NCBI GenBank assembly: GCA_020047775.1 | Contig: JAIFNK010000041.1 | Span: forward strand, 1 to 7,502 | DNA: 7,502 bases | Direction: 5' to 3' | Origin: Akkermansia sp. | GTDB lineage: Bacteria > Verrucomicrobiota > Verrucomicrobiia > Verrucomicrobiales > Akkermansiaceae | Shown here: in pieces, positions 1 through 6,214 of the stretch | How positions within the stretch are numbered: position 1 is the first letter of the stretch | Layout: each line of letters starts with the position of its first letter | Translations under genes and position numbers: made by a program | Notes under the pieces: generated by a model | Seen by the model: the letters and a program-made list of their open reading frames with translations, nothing else | Databases searched by the model: none | Told to the model about the DNA's origin: nothing

Positions 1-759
1 GACGAGCTCGTCGACCACGAACTGCTGCGCCTGCAAGTGAGGGAACTCGACCCGCCACTCACCGTCAGCGACGAGGAGATCAACGAGCGCCTGCGCCGCC
101 TCGTCGGCCGGTTCGAGAGCAAGGGAGCACTCGAAACCGCGATGAAATCCCAGGGAATCCCCATGGAAATGGATCTCCGCGACCGCCTCGCTGCGAGAAT
201 CCGGCAGGAAAAACTCATCGCCCTGCGCATCGGCGATTCCATCAAAGTCACCGACGGGGAAGCGCGCGAATGGTTCGCGAAAAACCAACAATCCATCGCC
301 CTGCCCGAGCGCGTCGAGGCGCGGCATGTCTTCATTCCCGCGCTCGACCACCCGCCGGAAGAGGCGAAGCAGAAGCTCGACGCCGCACTCGTCGAACTAA
401 CGAAAAAGAAAAAAGACTTCGCCACTCTCGCCAAGGAACTCAGCGAGGACCCCGCCACCAAAGACAGAGGCGGCGCACTCGGTTGGATGACCCGCGACCG
501 CCTGCCCGTCGATTTCGCGGCACCTGTTTTTTCACTGAAAATCAACCAGCCTACGCTCGTCCGCACCACGCTCGGCTGGCACCTCGTCGAAGTCACCGCC
601 CGCAAACCCGCCGAGCCACGCACATTCGAGCAAGCGAAGCCTGAAATCCTCGCCGCCCTCGAAGCGATCAAACGCCGCCAAGCCACTGCGGATTTCCGCA
701 AGTCCCTCCGGCAATCGGAAGCCGCGGAGGTTGAGATCTCCGGAGACAAGCAAAATTGA
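1..759 (+). CDS. Parvulin-type peptidylprolyl isomerase, SurA/PpiC-like (5' end missing)
   Basis: The reading frame is open from base 1, so the start lies upstream; 252 residues are visible and end in TGA. The GTG at 37 is internal to this open frame and is not taken as the start. The visible N-terminal part (about residues 1-100) is a charged helical region like the chaperone domain of SurA-type foldases. A PpiC/parvulin domain follows at about residues 103-202, with the ARHVF first strand, the conserved GGALGW motif (157-162), an FSLK segment and the closing GWHLVEV strand. A helical tail rich in Lys, Arg and Glu ends the protein. Parvulins catalyse cis-trans isomerisation of prolyl bonds, and SurA-like members assist outer-membrane protein folding in the periplasm. 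The export signal would lie in the missing part, so periplasmic location is inferred. It is separated from the next gene by 214 bases. The family call is firm; SurA versus another PpiC subgroup is not resolved. Confidence 0.88.
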   Translation, partial: DELVDHELLRLQVRELDPPLTVSDEEINERLRRLVGRFESKGALETAMKSQGIPMEMDLRDRLAARIRQEKLIALRIGDSIKVTDGEAREWFAKNQQSIALPERVEARHVFIPALDHPPEEAKQKLDAALVELTKKKKDFATLAKELSEDPATKDRGGALGWMTRDRLPVDFAAPVFSLKINQPTLVRTTLGWHLVEVTARKPAEPRTFEQAKPEILAALEAIKRRQATADFRKSLRQSEAAEVEISGDKQN

Positions 760-973
760 ATTCCGCATCAAAGTTTCCAACCGGTGTGCCGTTTTCCCTC
801 ATGACACCGTCTGACTGCTAGAACTGCCGTTCCTGCCACCGCCCCCTGTCCTCGGCCGCAGCCGGCGACTTGTGTCCCGGCGGGGTGTGGTTGGAAAACC
901 GCCAAAATGCTGTCCGCGTGATTGGTGTGGCCTGCGCGTTTGACATCTCCGCCCGGTTTTAGACACTCCGTGC
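760..973. other. Intergenic region between the foldase gene and the DUF3127 gene
   Basis: These 214 bases carry no ORF with recognisable protein features. A 9-base inverted repeat (TTTCCAACC at 774-782 and its complement at 889-897) is separated by over 100 bases and is probably chance. No GC stem followed by a T-run is visible that would end the upstream gene. The only regulatory-like signal is a TTGACA hexamer near the right end. Confidence 0.6.
940..967 (+). promoter_or_regulatory. Weak sigma70-like promoter candidate for the DUF3127 gene
   Basis: A perfect TTGACA lies at 940-945. At a 16-base spacing the only -10 candidate is GACACT (962-967), which matches TATAAT at 3 of 6 positions. 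If used, transcription would start almost at the ATG at 974, giving a leaderless or nearly leaderless message, in keeping with the lack of a Shine-Dalgarno sequence there. The -10 match is poor, so this is tentative. Confidence 0.25.
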
Positions 974-1369
974 ATGTACGAAACCGCAGGCAAATTGAAA
1001 TGGATCGGCACCACCCAGAGCTTCGCGAGTGGCTTCACCAAACGGGAATTCGTGGTCACCACCGCCGCCGACAAATATCCGCAGGACCTCAAGTTCGAGG
1101 TCGTCAAAGACAAGTGCCCGCTGCTCGATCCGTTCGAACTCGGTCAGGACGTGCAGGTCAGCTTCGACATCCGCGGAAACGAGTATAACGGAAAATATTA
1201 CGTCAACCTGGCGTGTTGGAAAATCCAGGCGGGCGATGCGTCGGCAGGTCCGTCCAGTGGAGCAAGAGAACCTGCGGGACGGCCGGCCGCGGCCTCATCC
1301 AGCAACGAGCCATCCGCCGCCGACCTTCGTGGCAACGATGATTTCGACCACGACGAACCCCCGTTCTGA
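974..1369 (+). CDS. DUF3127 family protein with SSB-like acidic C-terminal tip
   Basis: The protein has 131 residues. Residues 1-84 match my memory of DUF3127: a GKLKWIG opening strand, KREFVVTT, a YPQDLKFEV segment, the VSFDIRGNEYNGKYYVNLACWKI closing segment (residues 63-84, split here only in name), and an overall small beta-barrel pattern like an OB fold. Residues 85-118 are low in complexity (Ala, Ser, Gly, Pro) and look disordered. The last residues are DDFDHDEPPF, acidic and ending Pro-Phe, like the SSB tip that recruits replication and repair proteins. The family has no established function that I know; a single-stranded nucleic-acid-binding role is inferred from the barrel-plus-linker-plus-tip plan. 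ATG at 974 is chosen because the conserved domain begins right after it; no Shine-Dalgarno is visible. It is convergent with map and the two are separated by a palindromic element. Confidence 0.85.
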   Translation: MYETAGKLKWIGTTQSFASGFTKREFVVTTAADKYPQDLKFEVVKDKCPLLDPFELGQDVQVSFDIRGNEYNGKYYVNLACWKIQAGDASAGPSSGAREPAGRPAAASSSNEPSAADLRGNDDFDHDEPPF

Positions 1370-1377
1370 TGCCAGTC

Positions 1378-1442
1378 GGAGCGCGGAATTCATTCCGCGC
1401 AAAGACGTCGTAACTTCCCGGGCGGAATAAATTCCGCGCTCC
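1378..1442. repeat. REPIN-like double palindrome between convergent genes
   Basis: Two palindromic units lie in inverted orientation. The left unit is GCGCGGAAT-TC-ATTCCGCGC (1381-1400). The right unit is GCGGAAT-AA-ATTCCGC (1422-1437). The outer arms 1378-1398 and 1422-1442 are also complementary to each other over 21 bp with one mismatch (1391/1429), around a 23-base spacer. The DNA or RNA can thus fold as two small hairpins or one long one. This is the architecture of REPINs: paired REP sequences moved by RAYT transposases. It starts 9 bases after the DUF3127 stop and ends 3 bases before the map stop, so it could also act as a two-way transcription barrier. No T-run follows either arm. Dispersal in the genome cannot be seen from one copy. 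Confidence 0.65.
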
Positions 1443-1444
1443 AG

Positions 1445-2248
1445 TCACCAAGCCGGCAGACCCAACATCTCCGGCAGGGCTTCCCTGGGTCGCCAGGTGA
1501 GAATCTCCGGATCCCCGGAAGTGATCAGCACCGTGTGCTCGAAGTGGGCGGAAGGCTTCCGGTCCTCGGTGATGACCGTCCACCCGTCGTCCAGAATCCT
1601 GACAGTTGGTACCCCGGCGTTGACCATCGGCTCGATCGCCAAAGTCATGCCGGGCTCCAGCGTGGGAGACTTCCCCTGTGGCCGGTAGTTAGGCACCTGC
1701 GGTTCCTCGTGCAGGCGACGACCGACACCATGGCCCACGAACTCGCGGACGATAGTGAATCCATGGGGCTTGGCGAACGCCTCCACCGACCCGCAAAGGT
1801 CGGCGAGTTTCCGCCCGGCACGGGCGTGCTTGATGGCCTCGAACAACGACTGCTCGGTAACAGCTAACAGACGTTTCGTCTCGAGCGGGATGTCACCCGC
1901 CGCCACCGTCGTCGCGTTGTCGCCGATGAAGCCGCTTTTCATGATGCCGACGTCGATTTTCACGATGTCACCCGGCATGATTTTACGTGGTCCGCCGATG
2001 CCATGGACGACCTCTTCATTGATGGAAATACAGGTGTAGCCGGGAAATCCCCGGTAGCCGAGGAACGCGCTCTTGCAGTCGTGCTCGCGCATCATCTCCG
2101 CAGCCAGTTGGTCGATTTCACCCGTGGTCCGCCCGGGAGCCACCTCCTTGGCAAGTGCCTGTAAAATGGTGGAGGCGATGGTGCCGGCCTTGCGCATGAA
2201 TTCGATCTCACGCGGTGACTTGATAGGAATGCGGGTTCTGCGGGACAC
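1445..2248 (-). CDS. map: Type I methionine aminopeptidase
   Basis: This enzyme removes the initiator methionine from nascent proteins in the cytosol and uses two divalent metal ions. With the start used here it has 267 residues, close to the roughly 264 of the E. coli enzyme. All five metal ligands are visible at near-identical spacing: Asp99 (KIDVG), Asp110 (IGDNATT), His173 (GHGVG), Glu206 (IEPMV) and Glu237 (HFEHTV). The substrate-binding His82 lies in VVHGIGG. I chose GTG at 2248 because the protein then opens with SRRTRIPIKSPREIE, the usual beginning of the family. An in-frame TTG at 2284 would add 12 residues (KIPFLNFCFNI) and overlap the adk stop. Neither start has a Shine-Dalgarno. 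It is the last gene of the minus-strand cluster, 32 bases downstream of adk. In many bacteria map likewise follows secY-adk. Confidence 0.95.
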   Translation of the reverse strand: MSRRTRIPIKSPREIEFMRKAGTIASTILQALAKEVAPGRTTGEIDQLAAEMMREHDCKSAFLGYRGFPGYTCISINEEVVHGIGGPRKIMPGDIVKIDVGIMKSGFIGDNATTVAAGDIPLETKRLLAVTEQSLFEAIKHARAGRKLADLCGSVEAFAKPHGFTIVREFVGHGVGRRLHEEPQVPNYRPQGKSPTLEPGMTLAIEPMVNAGVPTVRILDDGWTVITEDRKPSAHFEHTVLITSGDPEILTWRPREALPEMLGLPAW

Positions 2249-2280
2249 GATGTTGAAACAAAAATTGAGGAACGGGATTT

Positions 2281-2925
2281 TCAAGCGGGAAGGGTCGGGA
2301 AGATCGAAAGCAGTTTCGCCGCCACTTCATCCTGCGGGGCCGTCGCATCACAAGGAGAAAGGCGCCCCAGGCGACGATAGTGTTCGATGACGGGCTGTGT
2401 CAGACGGACGAACTCCGCATGCCGGCTGCGGAAATTTTCCTCGCTGTCGTCCGCCCGGCGGCTCGCGGGGCGGTTACAAACCGGGCAATTCCCGTCAACG
2501 TCGAGTTGCCGTGACTGACCGGACCAGCGGCACTCCGGGCACTCGACGCGGTCATGAATCCTGGCGATTAGATCGGAAACACTCACCTCCAGGGAGATGG
2601 CGACATCGATCTTCAAGTCGCACCGCTCCAGCCAGTCGTCCAGGAAGACCGCCTGAGGAAGGCTGCGCGGAAATCCATCGAGCACCCATCCGCCGGTTTG
2701 GCGGGAAAGCCAGTCGGCGATGATGGGACACATCAGCCCGTCCGGCAGGTATTCGCCGCGCGCGAGGATCGGCTCCGCTTGTTTCCCCAAATCCGTCCCG
2801 GCCTCGACATGCTCGCGAAGCAAGGCTCCGGTGCTGAGATACCCGAGACCCAGGCTGGCCGCAAGCCGTCTCCCCTGAGTGCCCTTGCCGGAAGCCGGAG
2901 GCCCTAGCAGGACAACACGGAACAT
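2281..2925 (-). CDS. adk: Adenylate kinase with Cys4 LID domain
   Basis: It catalyses ATP + AMP = 2 ADP in the cytosol and sets the adenylate energy charge. The P-loop is GPPASGKGTQ (residues 8-17), followed by the AMP-binding STGALLR (31-37), LDGFPRS (82-88) and RADDSEENFRSR (157-168). The LID carries CPEC (129-132) and CPVC (147-150), a zinc-binding four-cysteine set that E. coli Adk lacks. The 14-residue spacing between the pairs is slightly shorter than the 16 I remember for Cys4 enzymes of Gram-positive bacteria. ATG at 2925 gives 214 residues, the standard length, and starts directly with MFRVVLLGPP. A TTG at 2946 overlapping the secY stop is possible but would add seven residues before the first strand. 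The gene begins 17 bases after secY and is probably cotranscribed with secY and map. Confidence 0.96.
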   Translation of the reverse strand: MFRVVLLGPPASGKGTQGRRLAASLGLGYLSTGALLREHVEAGTDLGKQAEPILARGEYLPDGLMCPIIADWLSRQTGGWVLDGFPRSLPQAVFLDDWLERCDLKIDVAISLEVSVSDLIARIHDRVECPECRWSGQSRQLDVDGNCPVCNRPASRRADDSEENFRSRHAEFVRLTQPVIEHYRRLGRLSPCDATAPQDEVAAKLLSIFPTLPA

Positions 2926-2942
2926 CCTGGCGGCGGAAGTGA

Positions 2943-4448
2943 TCAATGGGTCGTGTTGTAGATATACGCCGTGATACCGATGACGATCAGCACGGCGATC
3001 ACGACCCAGAGATAGAGAATCGCCGAGCGCGGGGCCGCACCACTGGTTTGGCTGAGGCGGTCGTAGCGGCCCTTGAGTTTTCCTTTGCGGAGGAAGCCAT
3101 CATAGTGCTTCTGGAGCAACTGGGTTTCCACCTGGCGCATCACGTCAAGCACCACGCCGACCATGATCAGCAAGGAGGTGCCACCGAAGAATTGAAGGAC
3201 GAGCGATCCGGGCGGAAGACCTACCAGTTTGCCGGTGAGCACCGGCAGGACGAAGATGGCCACCATGAAGAACGCACCGGCGAAGGTCAGGCGGGTCATC
3301 GTGAAATCGAGGAAGTCCGCAGTCGGCTTGCCGGGACGGACGCCCGGGATGTAGCCGCCGTTGCGCTTGAGATCCTCGGCGATTTGCGAAGGCTGGAACA
3401 TCATGGCCACCCAGAAATACGAGAACAGGAAGATACCGATGCCACCGAGAATGTAGAACCAAATGCCACCTTGCGAAAGTTGGCCGTAAAGCTTCACCGC
3501 CCATGGCTGGCCGGAGACTCCGGGAATCCACTGCAGCATCAGCGGCGGCAGCGACAACACGGCGGAGGCGAAAATGATCGGCATAACACCCGCATAATTG
3601 ACTTTGAGTGGCAGATACTGGGTCTGGCCGCCGAACTGTTTGCGACCGACGACGCGCTTGGCGTATTGCACGGCGATCCGGCGCTGGGCCTGGGTGATCG
3701 CGATGGTCGCCGCGATGACGACAAGCAGAAGCGCGATCATGACGACCATCCACATGGCGTTGAAGGCGTTCACCGTGCCGTCGGATGGAATGAAGTATTT
3801 CCAAGCCTGGATCAAAGCGCCGGGCAGTGCGGAGATGATGTTGACGGTGATGATAATGGAAGTGCCGTTGCCGATTCCCTTCTCCGTGATTTGGTCGCCG
3901 ATCCACATCAGGAGCACCGTGCCTGCGACGATGGTCGTGACGGTCAAAGCGATCCAGGTGAAAGACGGATCGGGGACCAGGTTGCCGAATTTTTCAATCC
4001 CCTGCATGTAGGGAATGTTGCCGGGATTGGTCAACGACTTCGCGACGAAAAAACCTTGGACCAACGCGATGCCAATCGTGATGTAGCGGGTATATTGGGT
4101 GATCTTCTGGCGACCACCATCCTCACGGGCGAGCCGGGAAAGCTTGGGTACGACGGCCGTCATCAGCTGCACCATGATCGATGCGGAAATGTACGGCATG
4201 ATTCCGAGGGCGAAGATGCCCGCCTGTTGGAGACCGCCACCGGAGAACACCGTGAGCAGTGCGGAGATTCCGCCGCCGGTCGCAGGATCCTTCGTCTGGC
4301 TGTCGAGCCACGCCTTGATCACGGTGGCATCGACGCCGGGAATGGTGATGTGCACGCCCAGACGGATGATGACGATCAGGGCGAGGGTGAAAAGAATCCT
4401 GTCCCGGAGTTCGGGGATTTTCCAAGTGTTGGTAAACGCTGAAATCAT
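2943..4448 (-). CDS. secY: Protein translocase subunit SecY with an extra C-terminal membrane helix
   Basis: SecY is the pore subunit of the SecYEG channel in the inner membrane. The protein has 501 residues, longer than the usual 430-445. Recognisable parts in order: first membrane helix (19-35), plug region FSGGGLQQAGIFALGIMPYI (68-87), the GDQITEKGIGNGTSI loop (184-198), the QFGGQTQYLPLKVNYAGVMP segment (271-290), and the cytosolic YIPGVRPGKPTADFLD loop (366-381) that contacts SecA and the ribosome. The canonical end comes near RKGKLKGR (454-461). After a short hydrophilic linker, residues 476-496 form one more strongly hydrophobic helix, ending YIYNTTH. ATG at 4448 is the only good start; no Shine-Dalgarno is visible. 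The gene lies after rplO, as in most spc operons, but is separated from it by a terminator-like hairpin. secE and secG are not in the window. Confidence 0.98.
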   Translation of the reverse strand: MISAFTNTWKIPELRDRILFTLALIVIIRLGVHITIPGVDATVIKAWLDSQTKDPATGGGISALLTVFSGGGLQQAGIFALGIMPYISASIMVQLMTAVVPKLSRLAREDGGRQKITQYTRYITIGIALVQGFFVAKSLTNPGNIPYMQGIEKFGNLVPDPSFTWIALTVTTIVAGTVLLMWIGDQITEKGIGNGTSIIITVNIISALPGALIQAWKYFIPSDGTVNAFNAMWMVVMIALLLVVIAATIAITQAQRRIAVQYAKRVVGRKQFGGQTQYLPLKVNYAGVMPIIFASAVLSLPPLMLQWIPGVSGQPWAVKLYGQLSQGGIWFYILGGIGIFLFSYFWVAMMFQPSQIAEDLKRNGGYIPGVRPGKPTADFLDFTMTRLTFAGAFFMVAIFVLPVLTGKLVGLPPGSLVLQFFGGTSLLIMVGVVLDVMRQVETQLLQKHYDGFLRKGKLKGRYDRLSQTSGAAPRSAILYLWVVIAVLIVIGITAYIYNTTH

Positions 4449-4479
4449 GGCTGATGGGTGAGAAGGATGACGCTAAGTG

Positions 4480-4522
4480 TTATAAAAACGATGAGGAAGC
4501 GCGTGTGTGCGCTTCCTCATCG
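4480..4522 (-). terminator. Intrinsic terminator-like hairpin between rplO and secY
   Basis: On the minus strand a perfect 14-bp stem (CGATGAGGAAGCGC at 4522-4509 pairing with its complement at 4502-4489) encloses a six-base ACACAC loop. It is followed directly by TTTTTATAA (4488-4480). It begins 24 bases after the rplO stop and its T-run ends about 31 bases before the secY ATG. On the plus strand there is no T-run, so it would act only on the spc transcript. It could be a full terminator or a partial one that lowers secY-adk-map relative to the ribosomal genes. Confidence 0.8.
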
Positions 4523-4546
4523 GAAATCAGAGATCAAATGAAGTGA

Positions 4547-4999
4547 TCAAGCAGTTGGCTCGGTAACCGTGCCACCCGCTTTTTCGATCTTTTCACGAGC
4601 GGAAGCACTGGCATTGTTTACCACGAGGTGGAACGCCTTGGTGATCTCGCCCACGCCGAGAACCTTGATCTTGTCGTAGGTGCCATTGACGAGGCCTTGG
4701 CCCTTGAGCGCGGCTTCGTCGATGGTGGCACCGGCGTCAAACAGATCGTCGAGTTCGCCGACGTTGAATACGCAGAACTTGTCGCGGAAGTCGTAGTTGT
4801 TGAAACCACGCTTCGGAAGACGACGGTGGAGGGGCATCTGGCCGCCTTCGAAACCGACACGGGTGCCGGAACCGGAGCGGGCCTTCTGGCCCTTGTTGCC
4901 TTTGCAGGAGGTTTTGCCATGACCCGAGCTTTCGCCGCAACCAAGGCGCTTGACCTTGTGCTTGGAGCCGGGATTCGGGCTGAATGAATGAAGTTCCAT
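4547..4999 (-). CDS. rplO: 50S ribosomal protein L15
   Basis: L15 is a late-assembly protein of the large subunit that threads a long basic N-terminal arm into 23S rRNA. The 150 residues fit the family (about 144-150). The N-terminal arm contains the diagnostic GHGKTSCKGNKGQKARSG (26-43) and FEGGQMPLHRRLPKRGFNN, followed by the globular domain with a KIKVLGVGEITKAFHLVVNNASASAR-type end (shown as KVLGVGEI and SASAREKIEKAGG). ATG at 4999 starts directly with MELHSFSPNPGSK, the usual start; the A/T-rich leader (CAAATACA) has no Shine-Dalgarno. It follows rpsE directly, with no rpmD (L30) between them, and the 70-base gap holds a 9-bp GATC repeat. A terminator-like hairpin follows. Confidence 0.97.
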   Translation of the reverse strand: MELHSFSPNPGSKHKVKRLGCGESSGHGKTSCKGNKGQKARSGSGTRVGFEGGQMPLHRRLPKRGFNNYDFRDKFCVFNVGELDDLFDAGATIDEAALKGQGLVNGTYDKIKVLGVGEITKAFHLVVNNASASAREKIEKAGGTVTEPTA

Positions 5000-5026
5000 T
5001 GTATTTGAAGAGTTGTTGGATTGGAA

Positions 5027-5071
5027 GATCGGTCCGATCTGTCAGATCAGACTGATCTGTCGGATCGGATT
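5027..5071. repeat. 9-bp GATC-phased tandem repeat in the rpsE-rplO gap
   Basis: Five consecutive 9-base units each begin with GATC at 5027, 5036, 5045, 5054 and 5063: GATCGGTCC, GATCTGTCA, GATCAGACT, GATCTGTCG and GATCGGATT. The consensus is GATCNGWCN. Because each unit holds a palindrome, nested inverted repeats result: 5026-5040 (7+1+7, perfect), 5043-5059 (8+1+8, perfect), and 17-base arms at 5034-5050/5052-5068 with two mismatches. The last unit overlaps the rpsE stop codon (5070-5072). The cotranscribed message would fold here. Five Dam-type sites sit in 40 bases. Confidence 0.85.
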
Positions 5072-5795
5072 AGATTGCCTGCTCCCGCTTTTTCTTGCCG
5101 CGGCCACCGAGAACCTGGTCACGGGTGCGGAGTTGGGAGAGGGCTTTGAGGGTGGCTTTGACCACGTTGGCGTGGTTGGAGGAACCCATCGACTTGGCGA
5201 GGATGTCGCGGATGCCGACGGCTTCGCAAACGGCGCGCACACCGCCACCGGCGATGATGCCCGTTCCCGGAGACGCTGGCTTGAGGAGAACCTTGCCACC
5301 ACCGAACTCGGCGTAGATTTCGTGAGGAATCGTGCCGTCAACAATGCTCATCGAAACGAGCACCTTGCGGGCTCCTTCGCTGGCTTTCTTGATGGCGTCC
5401 GCCACTTCGTTCGCCTTGCCGTAGCCGAGTCCGACCTTGCCGACCTTGTTGCCGGTAACAACGAGAGCGGAGAAGCTGAAACGACGACCGCCTTTGACTA
5501 CCTTGGCGCATCGGTTGATGAAGACGACCTTTTCGGAGAGTTCGTTGCCTTCGGCATCGGTCGGAGCGGCGCGCTCTTCACGACGTGGACCACCGCGACC
5601 GCGACCGCCCTGGCCACCGCCGCCACCGCCTTGGTAGCCGCCACCACCACCGCCGCCACCTTGATAACCGCCGCCTTGGCCGCGGTTACCTTGATAGCCG
5701 CCCTGGGAGGGTGCGGAGCCTGCGATCGGACCGAGCACTGGCTTGGCCTCTGCCGGCGCTGCGGCCGGGGTTTCGTTTTCTGGAATTGTTACCAT
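5070..5795 (-). CDS. rpsE: 30S ribosomal protein S5 with Gly-rich N-terminal repeat extension
   Basis: S5 is part of the 30S body near the mRNA entry and helps decoding accuracy and mRNA unwinding. The conserved protein starts at about residue 85 and runs to 241: [20 protein letters not shown] with the double-stranded-RNA-binding fold, then GYGKANEV (125-132) and the C-terminal [19 protein letters not shown], ending [11 protein letters not shown]. Before it lies an unusual extension. Residues 1-31 are Ala/Pro-rich. Residues 32-61 are three decapeptide repeats of the form GGYQG plus five mostly Gly residues, with Tyr at 34, 44 and 54. An RGG-like [13 protein letters not shown] patch follows (63-75). 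Total length is 241 against about 166 in E. coli. ATG at 5795 is the first ATG and has no Shine-Dalgarno. A later start is unlikely, as no Met occurs between residue 1 and the conserved domain. It lies 21 bases after rplR. Confidence 0.96.
   Translation of the reverse strand: MVTIPENETPAAAPAEAKPVLGPIAGSAPSQGGYQGNRGQGGGYQGGGGGGGGYQGGGGGGQGGRGRGGPRREERAAPTDAEGNELSEKVVFINRCAKVVKGGRRFSFSALVVTGNKVGKVGLGYGKANEVADAIKKASEGARKVLVSMSIVDGTIPHEIYAEFGGGKVLLKPASPGTGIIAGGGVRAVCEAVGIRDILAKSMGSSNHANVVKATLKALSQLRTRDQVLGGRGKKKREQAI
5613..5702 (-). repeat. Three 30-bp tandem repeats encoding the S5 decapeptides
   Basis: On the plus strand the anti-sense of the Tyr-Gln codon pair recurs as TTGGTAGCC (5631), TTGATAACC (5661) and TTGATAGCC (5691), exactly 30 bases apart, with GCC/ACC-rich triplets between. 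The period matches the ten-residue peptide repeat in the rpsE extension. The second and third peptide units are identical while their codons differ, so the repeat is not a very recent exact duplication. Confidence 0.8.
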
Positions 5796-5816
5796 GATGT
5801 TTGTCAGGTCAGAGCG

Positions 5817-6173
5817 TTAGAATTGGAGTCCGGCTTCACGCGCCGCGTCGGCGAGTGCTTTGACCTTACCATGATAGAGGTGGCCGCCGCGGTCGAAGAC
5901 GACGGCGCTGATGTTGGAACCCTTGGCGCGCTCGGCGAGGAGCTGGCCGACTTTCTGCGAGCTCTCGATGTTCGAGGAGCCGTTTTCGAAAGACTTGTCG
6001 AGCGTGGAGGCGGAGATCAGGGTCCGGCCGGCCGCGTCGTCGATGATTTGGGCGTAGATGTGTTGGTTCGAGTAGTGAACGGCCAGACGTGGACGTTCGG
6101 CAGTGCCGGAAACCTTCCGGCGGATGCGGTTGTGGATCTTGCGACGGATCGACTTGCGATTGATGGTGCTCAT
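5817..6173 (-). CDS. rplR: 50S ribosomal protein L18
   Basis: L18 binds 5S rRNA and helps attach it to the central protuberance of the large subunit, together with L5. The 118 residues match the usual length of 115-122. Visible family features: the basic N-terminus [17 protein letters not shown], then the core with [44 protein letters not shown], and the C-terminal [26 protein letters not shown] signature (described in parts: [23 protein letters not shown]). ATG at 6173 gives the standard start; the leader is A/C-rich with no Shine-Dalgarno. It lies between rplF (41-base gap) and rpsE (21-base gap). Confidence 0.97.
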   Translation of the reverse strand: MSTINRKSIRRKIHNRIRRKVSGTAERPRLAVHYSNQHIYAQIIDDAAGRTLISASTLDKSFENGSSNIESSQKVGQLLAERAKGSNISAVVFDRGGHLYHGKVKALADAAREAGLQF

Positions 6174-6214
6174 GGTGCCGTAAATGTGTTGAGGTGTGGG
6201 GCGACGGTAATGGA

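Noticed and set aside
774..897. Inverted repeat TTTCCAACC / GGTTGGAAA and a small CGGTGT/ACACCG stem (782-809) as a terminator for the foldase gene
   Set aside because: The 9-base arms are over 100 bases apart. The small stem has only 6 bp, a 16-base loop and no following T-run.
799..1113. A 104-codon minus-strand open frame over the intergenic region and the start of the DUF3127 gene
   Set aside because: No family resemblance, an Arg/Ser/Thr-rich composition typical of shadow frames, and overlap with the conserved DUF3127 domain on the other strand.
1203..1583. A 126-codon minus-strand open frame across the gap between the DUF3127 gene and map
   Set aside because: It overlaps the ends of two well-supported genes and runs through the palindromic repeat; the Arg/His/Gly-rich product has no recognisable feature.
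2946..4442. A 498-codon open frame on the plus strand covering all of secY
   Set aside because: It is the exact antisense of secY. Its product is rich in His, Asp, Arg and Gly with no recognisable domain, as expected when a GC-rich membrane-protein gene is read backwards.
4479..4507. A TATAAC hexamer (minus strand, 4484-4479) as a possible secY promoter
   Set aside because: At 17-base spacing the -35 would be CACACG in the hairpin loop, which matches TTGACA at only two positions. The hexamer also lies in the T-run of the terminator.
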